From contig NZ_CP016804.1 of the NCBI RefSeq assembly GCF_001886955.1, forward strand, positions 1,860,001 through 1,924,000: a stretch of DNA of 64,000 bases, read 5' to 3'. This stretch comes from Halodesulfurarchaeum formicicum. Lineage in GTDB: Archaea; Halobacteriota; Halobacteria; Halobacteriales; Halobacteriaceae. How positions within the stretch are numbered: the first letter of the stretch is position 1; each line of letters starts with the position of its first letter. Of this stretch, positions 14,428 to 24,200 are shown in pieces. The notes beneath the pieces are model-generated. The model saw nothing but the letters and a program-made list of their open reading frames with translations, was not told the origin of the DNA and ran no database searches. The translations under genes and the position numbers were made by a program.

Positions 14428-15209
14428 GCGGCGTTCCCTGGCAGCAGGGCGAAGCGATCCCCTTCGTCGGGGCGGGGCCGGGCAACCCCGAACTCATTAC
14501 GGTTGCCGGCCGCGAGGCCCTCGAAGGCGCCGACCTGGTGGTACATGCCGGGTCGCTCGTCAACAGCGACGTCCTAGTAGCCTACGCCCCCGACGCTCGC
14601 TGGGTCGATAGCGCCGGCAAGGATCTCGAAACGCTGGTCGAGACCATGGCCACGGCGTACGAGGACGGCGAGGCGGTCGTCCGGTTGCACAGCGGGGACC
14701 CCTCGATTTTCGGGGCCGCCCTCGAACAGATCGACGCGCTGGCCGAGCGGGAAATCCCGGCCTACGTGATCCCGGGCGTCACCGCCGCCTTCGCCGCGAG
14801 CGCCACGCTTGGCACCCAGCTCACCCTTTCGGGGATCGCCAACCACGTGGCGATCACGCGCCCGCGCGGAAAGACCCTCGACGCCGAGCAGGATCACGTG
14901 ACCGAGTTCGTCGGCATGGGCGACGTGACGACGGCCGTCTACCTGGGCACACATGCCATCGAGGGGATGATGGACCGGCTGCTCGAGGCCGGCGAGGATC
15001 CCGAGACGCCGGTCGCCGTGGTCTATCACGCCTCCTGGCCCGACGAGGACGTGATCAAAGGCACGATCTCGGACATCACGGCCCAGGTCGAAGCGGCCGG
15101 CTACCAGGCGAGCGCGCTCGTACTGATCGGCGAGGCGGTCACCGGCGGCGGGTACGACCGCTCACATCTCTACGGCGGCTGGGCGACCGACGCGGGTGAT
15201 GATTCGTGA
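14424..15209 (+). CDS. cbiF: cobalt-precorrin-4 C11-methyltransferase
   Basis: 261 residues. IPFVGAGPGNPELITV, ADLVVHAGSLVNSDVL, VVRLHSGDPSIFGAALEQ, YVIPGVTAAFAASATLGTQLTL and VYHASWPDEDVIKGT are characteristic of CbiF/CobM. It transfers a methyl from SAM to C11. It starts in an ATGA overlap with cbiL; its stop overlaps the GTG start of cbiG. Confidence 0.94.
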   Translation: MSGVPWQQGEAIPFVGAGPGNPELITVAGREALEGADLVVHAGSLVNSDVLVAYAPDARWVDSAGKDLETLVETMATAYEDGEAVVRLHSGDPSIFGAALEQIDALAEREIPAYVIPGVTAAFAASATLGTQLTLSGIANHVAITRPRGKTLDAEQDHVTEFVGMGDVTTAVYLGTHAIEGMMDRLLEAGEDPETPVAVVYHASWPDEDVIKGTISDITAQVEAAGYQASALVLIGEAVTGGGYDRSHLYGGWATDAGDDS

Positions 15210-16123
15210 CCGGGGAGAGCGAGGTCGATTCGGTCGCGGTGATCGCCTTCGAGCGGGACACGGAGGCGGCCACCGAAATCGCCACCGCCCTGGAAGCGCC
15301 GGGCCGGACCGTCGAGCACGTGGAGTACGCTGACGGCGTGTTTGAGGCCGCGTGGGACCGGGATGCCATCGTGGCCGTGATGGCCAGTGGCATCGTCGTC
15401 CGGAAGATCGCCCCGCTGCTGGAAGACAAGTGGACCGACCCGGCCGTCGTAGCAATCGACGGAGATCACACCTGGTCGCTGCCACTCGTGGGCGGCCATC
15501 ACGGGGCCAACCGCCTTGCAGCGGAACTCACTGCCGTCGGGGCCGTGCCGGCCGTAACCACGGCGACGGAGGCCGCCGGAAAACAGGCCGTCGAAGGGCG
15601 GGCCGAGGCACTCGACGCGACCATCGAGACCCCGGACTCCACGGTCGCGACGAACCTCGCCGTACTCCGCGAAGCGCTGGGGCCGGTCGAGCGCCTCGAA
15701 GGGCCCCGGGCGGTCCTGGTGGACGAGGACGTGACCGTCCTCCGGCAGTCGGGGGACGCCAACCTGGTCCTGGGAACCGGCTGCCGCGCCGGAACCGACG
15801 CCGAAACCTGCAAGCAGGCCTGGCGTGGGGCGCTCGAAGCCGCCGATCGCGAGCTCTCGGAGGTGGCTTTTGTCGCGACCGGCGACCTGAAAGCCCAGGA
15901 GCCGGGGTTACGTGAGGCTGCCGCGGATCTGGACCTCGGACTGGTAACTTTCGAGAGGGAGACCCTGGAGGACTTCGAGGGACCCAGTCCGTCGAAGGCC
16001 CGGGAACTGACCGGCTGGCCCGGCATTGCCGAGGCCAGTGCCCTCGCCGGCGGTCACGATCACGAGTTACTGGCCGAAAAGCGGCAGTTCGAGGACCAGG
16101 TTACGGTGGCGATCGGCCGATGA
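15206..16123 (+). CDS. cbiG: cobalt-precorrin-5A hydrolase
   Basis: 305 residues from a GTG overlapping the cbiF stop. The central CbiG region has VAVMASGIVVRKIAPLLEDKWTDPAVV (in parts) and LPLVGGHHGANRLA; the C-terminal CbiG domain begins near GTGCRAGTDAETCKQAW and continues with VAFVATGDLKAQEPGL. It opens the delta-lactone and releases acetaldehyde (C20 extrusion) in the anaerobic pathway. Its presence marks the early-cobalt route rather than the oxygen-dependent CobG route. Confidence 0.94.
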   Translation: MTGESEVDSVAVIAFERDTEAATEIATALEAPGRTVEHVEYADGVFEAAWDRDAIVAVMASGIVVRKIAPLLEDKWTDPAVVAIDGDHTWSLPLVGGHHGANRLAAELTAVGAVPAVTTATEAAGKQAVEGRAEALDATIETPDSTVATNLAVLREALGPVERLEGPRAVLVDEDVTVLRQSGDANLVLGTGCRAGTDAETCKQAWRGALEAADRELSEVAFVATGDLKAQEPGLREAAADLDLGLVTFERETLEDFEGPSPSKARELTGWPGIAEASALAGGHDHELLAEKRQFEDQVTVAIGR

Positions 16124-16953
16124 CCGAGTGGCAAACGGCGGGCCACGTCACCCGCCCGATGGACGGGGCAAACGGCAAGCTACTCGTGGTCGGAATCGGT
16201 CCCGGCCGCCCCGATCACCTGACGCAGGCGGCCCGCGAGGCGATCCAGGCCGCGGATACGGTCTACGCGGCCTCGCTGTATCAGGAGTTCCTGGACGAAA
16301 CCGGACTGCTCGACGATTCGACGGTGATCGAGTCGAGTCGAAACGCGAAGGAGCGTCAGGCCCGGGAGACCTTCGACCGAGTTCAGTCGGGCGAGACAGT
16401 CCTCCACGTCTCAGGGGGCGACCCGAACGTCTATGGAAAATCCGACCTGCTCGTGGCACTGGCCGAGACCGAAGCCGACGGCGAGATCCCGATCGAAATC
16501 GTCCCCGGGGTGACCGCTGCGCTCGGCGGAGCAGCCTTACTGGGCGCGCCCCTCTCGAATGACTTCTGTACGATCTCGCTGTCGAGTCAGCGCCGCGAGC
16601 AGGCCGAAATCGACGAGAAACTCGCGGCGGCGACCAGGGCCGGTTTCGTGCTCGTGCTCTACAACGGCTGGCGATCGCTCCCCGAGGCGCTCTCGATCGT
16701 CAGCGAGCACCGCCCCGGATCGGTGCCGGTCGCGATCCTCGAAGACGTCGGCCGAGGGGACCGTGGCCGCAATCCGGCTGGCGAGACCGTCGCGATCTCG
16801 CGGCTGGCCGACGCCGCGTCCGAACTCGACCCACAGACCCCGGGCACGCTCGTCGTGATCGGGACCGAAGCCTCCCGCGTGCTCGAACCGGCCGGAGACG
16901 GCCGCCCGTTTTTCGTCACGCCGCGGGGCGATACGACACCACTTCACCAATGA
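16120..16953 (+). CDS. cbiH1: precorrin-3B / cobalt-precorrin-3 C17-methyltransferase, paralog 1
   Basis: 277 residues. LLVVGIGPGRPDHLTQAAREAI, YQEFLDETG, VLHVSGGDPNVYGKSDLL, EIVPGVTAALGGAALLGAPLSNDFCTISLS and LYNGWRSLPEALSI identify the CobJ/CbiH family. It contracts the ring with C17 methylation. A close neighbour, also CbiH-like and the same length, follows with a 4-nt overlap; the two share only the motif blocks and are diverged, so they are unlikely to be simply redundant. Which one performs the classical reaction cannot be decided from sequence. Confidence 0.92.
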   Translation: MTEWQTAGHVTRPMDGANGKLLVVGIGPGRPDHLTQAAREAIQAADTVYAASLYQEFLDETGLLDDSTVIESSRNAKERQARETFDRVQSGETVLHVSGGDPNVYGKSDLLVALAETEADGEIPIEIVPGVTAALGGAALLGAPLSNDFCTISLSSQRREQAEIDEKLAAATRAGFVLVLYNGWRSLPEALSIVSEHRPGSVPVAILEDVGRGDRGRNPAGETVAISRLADAASELDPQTPGTLVVIGTEASRVLEPAGDGRPFFVTPRGDTTPLHQ

Positions 16954-17783
16954 CAGAGAGACCGAGCGATCCCGAAACGGGAACAGACGAGACGAATCGA
17001 ACGACAGCGGACGTCGGCCGCCTGGTCGCCGTCGGCATCGGCCCGGGCCATCCCGAGGGGATGACAGTTCGGGCTCGGGAGACCCTCCAGGCCGTCGAGC
17101 AGATCGTGGGTTACGAGACCTACATCGACCTGCTTCCGGACGCCCTGCTCGACGCCGCCGAGTCGGTCTACGCGACCGGCATGGGTAGCGAGGTCGAGCG
17201 AACCGAATCGGCGGTCGACCGGGCCATCGACGGGGCGTCGGTCGCGCTCGTCGGGAGCGGCGACCCGAACGTCTACGCGCTCGGCGGCCTCGTCCTCGAA
17301 GTCCTCGAATCGCGGGGTGTAGCGCCCGCAACCGTGGACTTCGAGGTCGTGCCGGGAGTGCCAGCGGCCCAATCGAGTGCGGCCCGCCTGGGTGCCCCGC
17401 TCGTGAACGACGCAGTGACGATCAGCCTCTCGGATCATCTCACCACCCGCGAGGAGATCGAATCGCGGCTCCGGGCCGTCGCACCCGAGGACTTCGCCAT
17501 CGCCATCTACAACCCCTGGAGCCCGAACCGGGCGGCGATCTTCCAGCAGGCCTGTGAGATCCTGCTGGAACATCGGGCACCCGACACGCCAGTCGGGATC
17601 GTCCACGGCGCTGGGCGGGCGGACGAACAGACACGCCTGCTCACGCTCGGGGAACTGCCCGAGATGGGCGACGCTGAAGTCCTCGACATGACCGCGACGA
17701 TCGTCGTCGGCACCGAGGAGACACGCATCTGGGGCGATCGCATGATCACGCCCCGTGGGTACGAACGAAAGTACGACTACTGA
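16950..17783 (+). CDS. cbiH2: precorrin-3B / cobalt-precorrin-3 C17-methyltransferase, paralog 2
   Basis: 277 residues with a ~20-residue hydrophilic head before LVAVGIGPGHPEGMTVRARE. Key blocks: IVGYETYIDLLPD, VALVGSGDPNVYALGGLV, FEVVPGVPAAQSSAARLGAPLVNDAVTISLSDHLTTREEIE (in parts) and AIAIYNPWSPNRAA, the last being the canonical CobJ YNP segment. On this basis it looks closer to classical CbiH than its upstream paralog, whose equivalent is LYNGWRS. ATGA overlap with cbiH1; cbiX starts 11 bp after. Confidence 0.92.
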   Translation: MTERPSDPETGTDETNRTTADVGRLVAVGIGPGHPEGMTVRARETLQAVEQIVGYETYIDLLPDALLDAAESVYATGMGSEVERTESAVDRAIDGASVALVGSGDPNVYALGGLVLEVLESRGVAPATVDFEVVPGVPAAQSSAARLGAPLVNDAVTISLSDHLTTREEIESRLRAVAPEDFAIAIYNPWSPNRAAIFQQACEILLEHRAPDTPVGIVHGAGRADEQTRLLTLGELPEMGDAEVLDMTATIVVGTEETRIWGDRMITPRGYERKYDY

Positions 17784-17794
17784 GTCGATTTACC

Positions 17795-19006
17795 ATGACA
17801 ACGAACACACCGGTGTTACTCGCCGGACACGGCTCTCGACGCGAGGAATCGAACGAACAGGTCAAGGAAGTCGCGGCGGCCCTGGAGGACCGCCTGGGCG
17901 AGCGGGTCATGCCCGCCTACATCGAGTTGACCGAACCCCTCATCGACGAGGGGATCGAGACGCTGGCCCCGGAGGCGGAGTCGGTCACGGTCGTCCCGCT
18001 CTCCCTGTTCGCGGCGGGCCACGTGAAAAACGACATCCCGCTTTTCGTCCAGCACGCCCGCCAGGCCTACCCCGACGTCGAGTTCAACTACGGGTCGAAC
18101 CTGGGGGCCCGCCCGGAGATGATCGAAATCGTCGCCGACCGCATCAGCGAGGCCGCCGCGACGATGGACGCCGACCCGGAGACCGACGACGTCGCCGTGG
18201 TCTTTGTCGCCCGCGGGTCGAGTGATCCGGACGCCAACGCCGAGGCCTACCGGCTCGCCCGACTCGTCCAGGAGGGACGACCCTACACCCGAGTCGAGCC
18301 GACCTTCATCGGCATCACCGAACCGCTCTTCGATCAGACCCTGACCGAGGTGAGTCGCCACGAACCGGACGCGGTGATCGTCATGCCCTACATGCTCGGC
18401 GATGGAGTTCTCAACCAGCGGATCGCGGATACCGTCGCGGAGTACGACACGGCACACCCGGAGATCGAAACTGCACACACCGACGTCTTAGGCGTCGACG
18501 AGCGGCTCATCCGGGCGCTGGAACACCGGGTCATGGAGGCCCGTCAGGGCACGGTCTCGATGTCCTGTGACCAGTGTATCTACAAGGTCACACTCGAAGA
18601 TTACGAGGACGAGGTCGGCGGCGAGAAGGCCTTTGTCCACTCGCTGGAGCATACCCTGGCCCACGTGAGCGACGACCACGAACACAGTCACGACCACGGC
18701 CACGGCGACGGTCACGACCACAGTCACGGTGACGGAGACGACCACAGCCACAGCCACGGAGACGGAGAGGATGACCACGGAGACGGACATGGCCACAGCC
18801 ACGGGGATGGCCACGGGCACGGACACGGCCACAACGAGGATGGTGGCCATGGCCACGGACACGACCACGGCGATGGCCACGGACACGACCACGGCGATGG
18901 CCACGGACACGACCACGGCGATGGCCACGGGCACGGCGACGACCATGGCCATAAACACGGCCACGGGGACTGTGACGGCCACGGCAACTGTGGCGGCCAC
19001 GAGTAG
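17795..19006 (+). CDS. cbiX: long-form sirohydrochlorin cobaltochelatase CbiX with histidine-rich tail
   Basis: 403 residues. Two CbiX halves fill about 1-270: LLAGHGSRREESNEQV with its catalytic His and PLSLFAAGHVKNDIP in the first, VVFVARGSSDPDANAEA and MPYMLGDGVLNQRI in the second. A short linker has CDQC near 248. From about residue 295 a tail of roughly 108 residues contains about 37 His in Gly-His-Asp-His units, with two Cys near the end. CbiX inserts Co(II) into sirohydrochlorin without ATP. The tail should bind several metal ions and may store cobalt or buffer nickel and zinc. Bacterial CbiX often has a shorter His stretch. Confidence 0.93.
   Translation: MTTNTPVLLAGHGSRREESNEQVKEVAAALEDRLGERVMPAYIELTEPLIDEGIETLAPEAESVTVVPLSLFAAGHVKNDIPLFVQHARQAYPDVEFNYGSNLGARPEMIEIVADRISEAAATMDADPETDDVAVVFVARGSSDPDANAEAYRLARLVQEGRPYTRVEPTFIGITEPLFDQTLTEVSRHEPDAVIVMPYMLGDGVLNQRIADTVAEYDTAHPEIETAHTDVLGVDERLIRALEHRVMEARQGTVSMSCDQCIYKVTLEDYEDEVGGEKAFVHSLEHTLAHVSDDHEHSHDHGHGDGHDHSHGDGDDHSHSHGDGEDDHGDGHGHSHGDGHGHGHGHNEDGGHGHGHDHGDGHGHDHGDGHGHDHGDGHGHGDDHGHKHGHGDCDGHGNCGGHE
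18851..18922 (+). repeat. three perfect 24-bp tandem repeats coding GHGHDHGD units
   Basis: Three identical 24-bp copies occupy 18851-18874, 18875-18898 and 18899-18922 inside the CbiX His-rich tail; flanking sequence is a degenerate version of the same unit. The perfect identity at DNA level points to recent slippage or unequal recombination, so tail length is likely to vary between strains. Confidence 0.9.
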
Positions 19007-19016
19007 CTCGGCCTGA

Positions 19017-21224
19017 CTAGTCGTTCGCGGATTTTCTGACGGCCTGAACCGAGGCTTCGGAGAGCTCTTCGAGTGGGATCGCTCGCGCCCCGGCGGCGGT
19101 CACCAGGTCGTCGATGAGGGCGGCCCGGTCCCCCGGTTGACTCGCGTCGACCACCAGCACCTCCCCGGCCGTCTCGCCGAGGGTAGTGGCTGCCTCGCGG
19201 GTTGCCGCTGTGGGACTGCCCGTGGCGACGTTGGGGCGGCCGTCGGTCACCACGACGGCGACGCTCACGGCCGGGTCGGCCCGCTCGATCAGTTCGCTTG
19301 CAGTCTCCAGGCCGGCCGGCAGCGGGGTGCGATCGCCAGCTGGCAGGTCCTTGAGATGTCGCGCGGCAAGCGAGACGCTGTCGGTCGGGGGCAGGAGGAC
19401 CTCCGCATCGTCGCCGGCAAAGGCCACGAAGGCGACCTCGTCCCGCTCCTCGTAGCTCTCCTTGAGCAGTTCGAGCACCGTCCCCTTGGCCGCCCGCATC
19501 GCGGGCCGCATCGAGGCGCTGGCGTCGACGGCGAACACCACGAGGGCCGTCGCCGATCCCGCCCGGACCGACTGGCGGAGGTCCCGGCGTTCGAGGGGCT
19601 CACTGCCACGTTTGGCGCCCTCCCGCACCGACGCCGCCACGTCCACGTCCGCGGCCGATTCCGCGGGTGCGGTTCGGATCCGCGGGCCGTCGGCGTCGAC
19701 GGCCGGGTCAGTTTCGGCCCGGCCCGATCCGACCGGGTCGGCCTCCGACTGGGCGCTGGGGTCGATCTGGAGATCGGGGGCGGCACTCGACCCAGGTGAC
19801 GGGGAAGCGATGCCGGGTGGCGGCCGGGCCGTCTCTTCGTCCGGCGACGCTTCCGCGTCCGGGTCGTCCTCGTCGCCAGTTTGGTCCGCGGACTCGCTGT
19901 CATCGTCGTCGCGGCCCGCTTCCTGCCCGTCGCCGGGTTCGGCTTCGGTCTCGCGGCCCCCCGTCCCACCGCTTTCCGACCGGGCGTCCGGCGGGGACTC
20001 GGGCTGTCGAGAACGGTTCGAATCACCATCCTCGGGGTTCGAATCGTCGCTTCCCGTTGTGTCCGAGTCCCCACCGCCGCCGGCAGTCGAATTGCCATCC
20101 CCCTCGCCTCGGCCCTGGCGCTGGTCGCGGCGCTGGTCACCGGCCCCGTCCTCGGGTTCAGCGTCACCCGCAGTCGACTCCTCGTCCTGGCTCTCTGGCT
20201 CCGGCGGTGTGGGATCGTCGCCGAAGTGATCAGCAAGCACGTCCTCCAGGGGTGTGTGGTCCTCGAACGGACGACTCTGAAGCCGATGGGGAAGCGCGTA
20301 GCGAAGCGCGGTCTCCACGTCGGCCTCCCGAACCGTCTCGCGACCGTCCAGGGCCGCGAAGGTGCGGGCCGCCCTGGCGGCGGCGATATCGCCACGATGG
20401 CCGTCAACGCCGGCGTCGACACAGACCTCGGCGATGGTTTCGGCGAGTTCCGTCGGGAGCGCGACCGTTTCGAGTGCTGCCCGGGCGTCGAGAAGCGTCT
20501 CGCGGAGCCGCTGGATGTCTTGCTGGTGGGCCGCGGCCGGATCGCTCGTGGGGTCACGTTCAAGCGCGGATTCGACGATCGCTACCCGCTCGTCGAGGTC
20601 CTCGCTTCCGGTCACCTCGACCTGGAGCGCAAAGCGATCCCGAAGCTGTGGTCGGAGGTCCCCCTCCTCGGGGTTCATCGTCCCGATCAGCGTGAAATCC
20701 GCCGGATGCGTCTCGCTCACGCCGTCCCGCTCGACCCGGTTGACGCCACTGGCGGCGGCATCGAGCAACACGTCCACCAGATGGTCGTCGAGCAGGTTCA
20801 CCTCGTCCACGTAGAGAAAGCCGCGATTCGCCTGGGCGAGCAGGCCCGGCTCGAAGGTCGACTCGCCGTCGAGTGCATCCGAGAGGGAGAGCGAACCGAC
20901 GACCCGCTCGCGGGTGGCCCCCAGGGGCACCGTAACCAGCGGGACGGGCCGGGTCTCGACCGGCGGATCGGTTCGCGTTCGACACGAGTCACACTGTCGA
21001 GCGGGGTCGTCGGGCGGACAGCCGTAGGGGCAGTCTGCGACCGCCCGCTGGGTCGGAAGCAAGTCCACGAGTCCCCGGACCGCCGTCGACTTCGCCGTCC
21101 CTTTCTCGCCCTGGATCAACAGGCCGTCGATGGCGTCGTTCGCCGCGACCGCGAGCAGCGCCCGCTTGAGGCGATCCTGCCCCACGATCGCCGGAAACGG
21201 GACGTCGGACTGAAACCCAACCAT
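19017..21224 (-). CDS. chlID: fused ChlI-ChlD-type chelatase ATPase/VWA subunit
   Basis: 735 residues. N-terminal AAA+ module: Walker A GEKGTAKST (40-48), a Cys-rich insert CPYGCPPDD..CDSC near 70-85, Walker B GFLYVDEVNLLDD, sensor LIGTMNPEEGDLRPQLRDRF (in parts). A long acidic Ser/Gly/Asp/Glu linker (about 345-520) follows, then a von Willebrand A domain with MIDAS DASAS near 560 and later TDGRPN. This is BchI and BchD in one chain, the motor for CobN in archaea. It is divergent from cobN across a 32-bp spacer. Magnesium chelation is unlikely because no chlorophyll genes are present. Confidence 0.92.
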   Translation of the reverse strand: MVGFQSDVPFPAIVGQDRLKRALLAVAANDAIDGLLIQGEKGTAKSTAVRGLVDLLPTQRAVADCPYGCPPDDPARQCDSCRTRTDPPVETRPVPLVTVPLGATRERVVGSLSLSDALDGESTFEPGLLAQANRGFLYVDEVNLLDDHLVDVLLDAAASGVNRVERDGVSETHPADFTLIGTMNPEEGDLRPQLRDRFALQVEVTGSEDLDERVAIVESALERDPTSDPAAAHQQDIQRLRETLLDARAALETVALPTELAETIAEVCVDAGVDGHRGDIAAARAARTFAALDGRETVREADVETALRYALPHRLQSRPFEDHTPLEDVLADHFGDDPTPPEPESQDEESTAGDAEPEDGAGDQRRDQRQGRGEGDGNSTAGGGGDSDTTGSDDSNPEDGDSNRSRQPESPPDARSESGGTGGRETEAEPGDGQEAGRDDDDSESADQTGDEDDPDAEASPDEETARPPPGIASPSPGSSAAPDLQIDPSAQSEADPVGSGRAETDPAVDADGPRIRTAPAESAADVDVAASVREGAKRGSEPLERRDLRQSVRAGSATALVVFAVDASASMRPAMRAAKGTVLELLKESYEERDEVAFVAFAGDDAEVLLPPTDSVSLAARHLKDLPAGDRTPLPAGLETASELIERADPAVSVAVVVTDGRPNVATGSPTAATREAATTLGETAGEVLVVDASQPGDRAALIDDLVTAAGARAIPLEELSEASVQAVRKSAND

Positions 21225-21256
21225 ACTTGTAGTAGACCAACCCGAGTATAATAAGG
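21225..21256. promoter_or_regulatory. divergent promoter/operator chlID - cobN
   Basis: The whole spacer is 32 bp. On the minus strand the TATA-like TTATTATAC (21246-21254) lies 22-30 bp before the chlID start. The 18-mer at 21225-21242 (GGTTGG-TCTACT-ACAAGT on the minus strand) resembles the cbiT operator and covers the region 15-32 bp before cobN, so one bound protein could block both genes. Confidence 0.55.
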
Positions 21257-24200
21257 ATGTGTTCCATCGGGCTCTACACGGCGACCGACCAGCCGGTCAC
21301 CGCGATCAGGGCGGCCGCCGATCGGCTGTCCGGGGTCGACCTCCTGGTCCGCTCGGGGGCCGCCCTGGACGGTCCGGAGGCGGTTTCGGAGTTCGTCGAT
21401 CGGCTCGCTCGTTGTGACGTGGCGGTTTTCTGGTTGCACGGCTCCGAATCCCGGCTGCCGGACTTCGAATCCGTCCGCGAACGCCTGGTCGAACGCGGCG
21501 TTCCAGTCGTCGTCGCTCGATCGGGCACCGCTACGGGGGACACGGATTCGACCGTCGAGCCGGGGGTTCAGTCCACCGTCCGGGCGTATCTCGACCGCGG
21601 CGGGGTGCTCAACATGGAGAACATGATCAGGTACCTCGCCGACGAGTTCGACGCGGCCGACTGGCCCCACGACGAACCGGTCGATCTGCCCTCGACGGGC
21701 GTGTATCACCCCGACCATCCGGGAGCGACAGTCGAGGACCTCCGCGAAACCTTCGACCCGGATCGGCCCACCGTGGGCATCTGGTTCTACGAGAGCCACT
21801 GGACCTTCGAGAACACCCGGTACGTGGACAGCCTCGTCAGGGCCCTCCAGTCCGAGGGGGTAAACGCCTTCCCGGTGTTCACGAACCCGACCGGGGAGCG
21901 AGACGCCCGCTGGGTCGCCGAGCACTGGTTCAGTGACGAATCGGGTGCGGTCGTCGATGCGGTCCTCACGACGTTCATGTACTCGCTGACGATGGACGAA
22001 CGGGGGCGTTCGGCGAGCGAACCGGCAGATTCCACGGCGGGATTCCTCGCGGCGCTGGACGTGCCCGTGGTGCAGGCGATGGTCTCGATGCGCTCCCGGG
22101 CAGCCTATCGGGCCGACGACGCGGGGCTTCCAGCCTTCGAGCTGGCGCTCTCAGTGGCCCTGCCCGAACTCGACGGCGTGGTCGTCTCCCACCCGATCAG
22201 CGGCAAGGAGCGGGCGGCTGGCACGTGGGACGGGGCGGCCGACGGGACCGCACCCCTCCTCCACCAACCACTCGAAGACCGGGTCGGGCACGCGGCCAGG
22301 CTGGTATCGAACTGGGCTCGGCTCGGGCGCAAACCCCCCAGTGACAAGCAAGTTGCGGTGGTCCTCCACAACTATCCCCCCTCGGACGACGGGATCGGGA
22401 CCGCCTTCGGCCTCGACACGCCGGCGAGCCTGGATCGACTCCTGGATCAGTTGGCCGATCGCGGGTATCGAATCACTGATCGGCCCGCGGCGGGCCAGCA
22501 AATCGTCGAGCAACTGGTCGAACAGCTCACCCTGGATGCCCGGTGGACCGACCCCGAACAGCCCGAAAACGGGCTCACCCAGATCGAGCCGTCGACCTAC
22601 CGGGAGTGGTTCACCGATCTGGATTCGGCCCTCGAAGCGGCCATTCGCGAGGAGTGGGGCCCGCCGCCGACGGCTCCGATCGACATTCCCGGGGTCGATC
22701 TGGGGTCGGTCGTGGTCACCGTCCAGCCCCCGCGGGGCTTCGAGGCCGACCCCGAGAAGGTGTATCACGACTCCGCCCTGCAACCGCCTCACGAATACGT
22801 GGCCGCCTACGGCTGGCTCCGTGAGCAGTTCGACGCGGACGCGGTGGTGCACCTGGGCACCCACGGCAGCCTGGAGTGGCTCCCGGGCAAGACCGTGGGG
22901 CTCGACGGGGCAAGCGCCCCGGACGGCCTGCTCGACGGCCTGCCGAACGTCTACCCCTACATCGTCAACAACCCGGGCGAGGGGACCCAGGCGACCAGAC
23001 GCTCCTATGCCACGATCGTCGACCACCTGACCCCGCCGATGGACACCGCCGGCGTCCACGACGACCTCGCCGACCTCGAAACGATGGTCAGGGAGTACCG
23101 TGACCGATCCCGGGACGGGGCGAACGACGCCGACCTCAGCGGGCTCGCGACCCGCATCCGGGAGCAGGCCCAGGCACAGGACCTGGGGCCGGATCTGGGC
23201 ATCGACGACCTGCAGCGTGTCGAAACGGACCGGCTGGTCCGTGAACTGCACGCCTACCTGACCGACGTGAAGACGAGTCAGATCCGGATGGGATTGCACA
23301 CGCTCGGGGAGCCACCCGCAGGCGAACGACTCGTGGCGTATCTCGTGGCACTCACACGCTTTGCGAACCCCGGTGCGCCGAGCTTGCGGGAGTCGGTAGC
23401 CGGAGCCATGGGAATCGACGCCGAGCGGATGATCGAGGAGCCGGAGACCTACGACCCGGCACTCGACTGTTTCTATGCCGACGCCGCCGAAGCGGTCACG
23501 GAGCGGAGCCTCGAACTCGTGGAAGCGCTGGCCGAGCGTGACTTCGAAGTCACGAGAGGGGAAATCGAGGCGCTTTCCGAGGATCTCCCGGTGCTCGGCG
23601 AGAAACGTGATCCGGAGGCGGTCGCGGATCTTCAGGCCGTCCTGCGGTACATCGCGGCTGAGCTGGTCCCCCGGATCGAGGCCGCAGCGGACGAACTCAC
23701 GAACACGGCCGCCGCGCTCGCCGGACAGTACGTCCCGCCGGGCGGAAGTGGGGCCCCGACCCGGGGGAACGCAGATCTCCTGCCCACGGGCCGGAACTTC
23801 TACACCCTCGATCCGCGCCGCGTGCCCTCGAAGGCAGCCTGGCAAGTCGGCCAGTCGGTCGCCGACGGCGTCCTCGATCGCCATCTGAACGAGGAGGGGG
23901 CGTATCCCGAGGAGGTCGGCGTGGTCGCCTGGGGGACCCCGACGGTTCGGACCCGGGGCGAGACGATCGCCCAGATCCTCGCGCTGCTTGGCGTCGAGCC
24001 AGTCTGGACTGACGCCGGCCGGGTCGAGTCGGTCGAACCGGTCCCCCTCGATGACCTGGGCCGCCCCCGGATCGACGTGACGACCCGAATTTCGGGCCTG
24101 TTCAGGGACGCGTTCCCCAGCGTGGCCGGACTCGTCCAGGAGGCCGTGGAGACGGTCGCCAGTCTCGACGAGCCGCCGGCAAAGAACTTCGTCCGCAAGC

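Noticed and set aside
18488-19000. Antisense frame under the CbiX His-rich tail with hydrophobic Val/Ala repeats
   Set aside because: It is the mirror of the His-codon repeats; it lacks a promoter and overlaps a well-supported gene.
19881-21251. Long plus-strand frame opposite chlID
   Set aside because: High GC creates long open antisense frames; chlID has clear motifs on the other strand.
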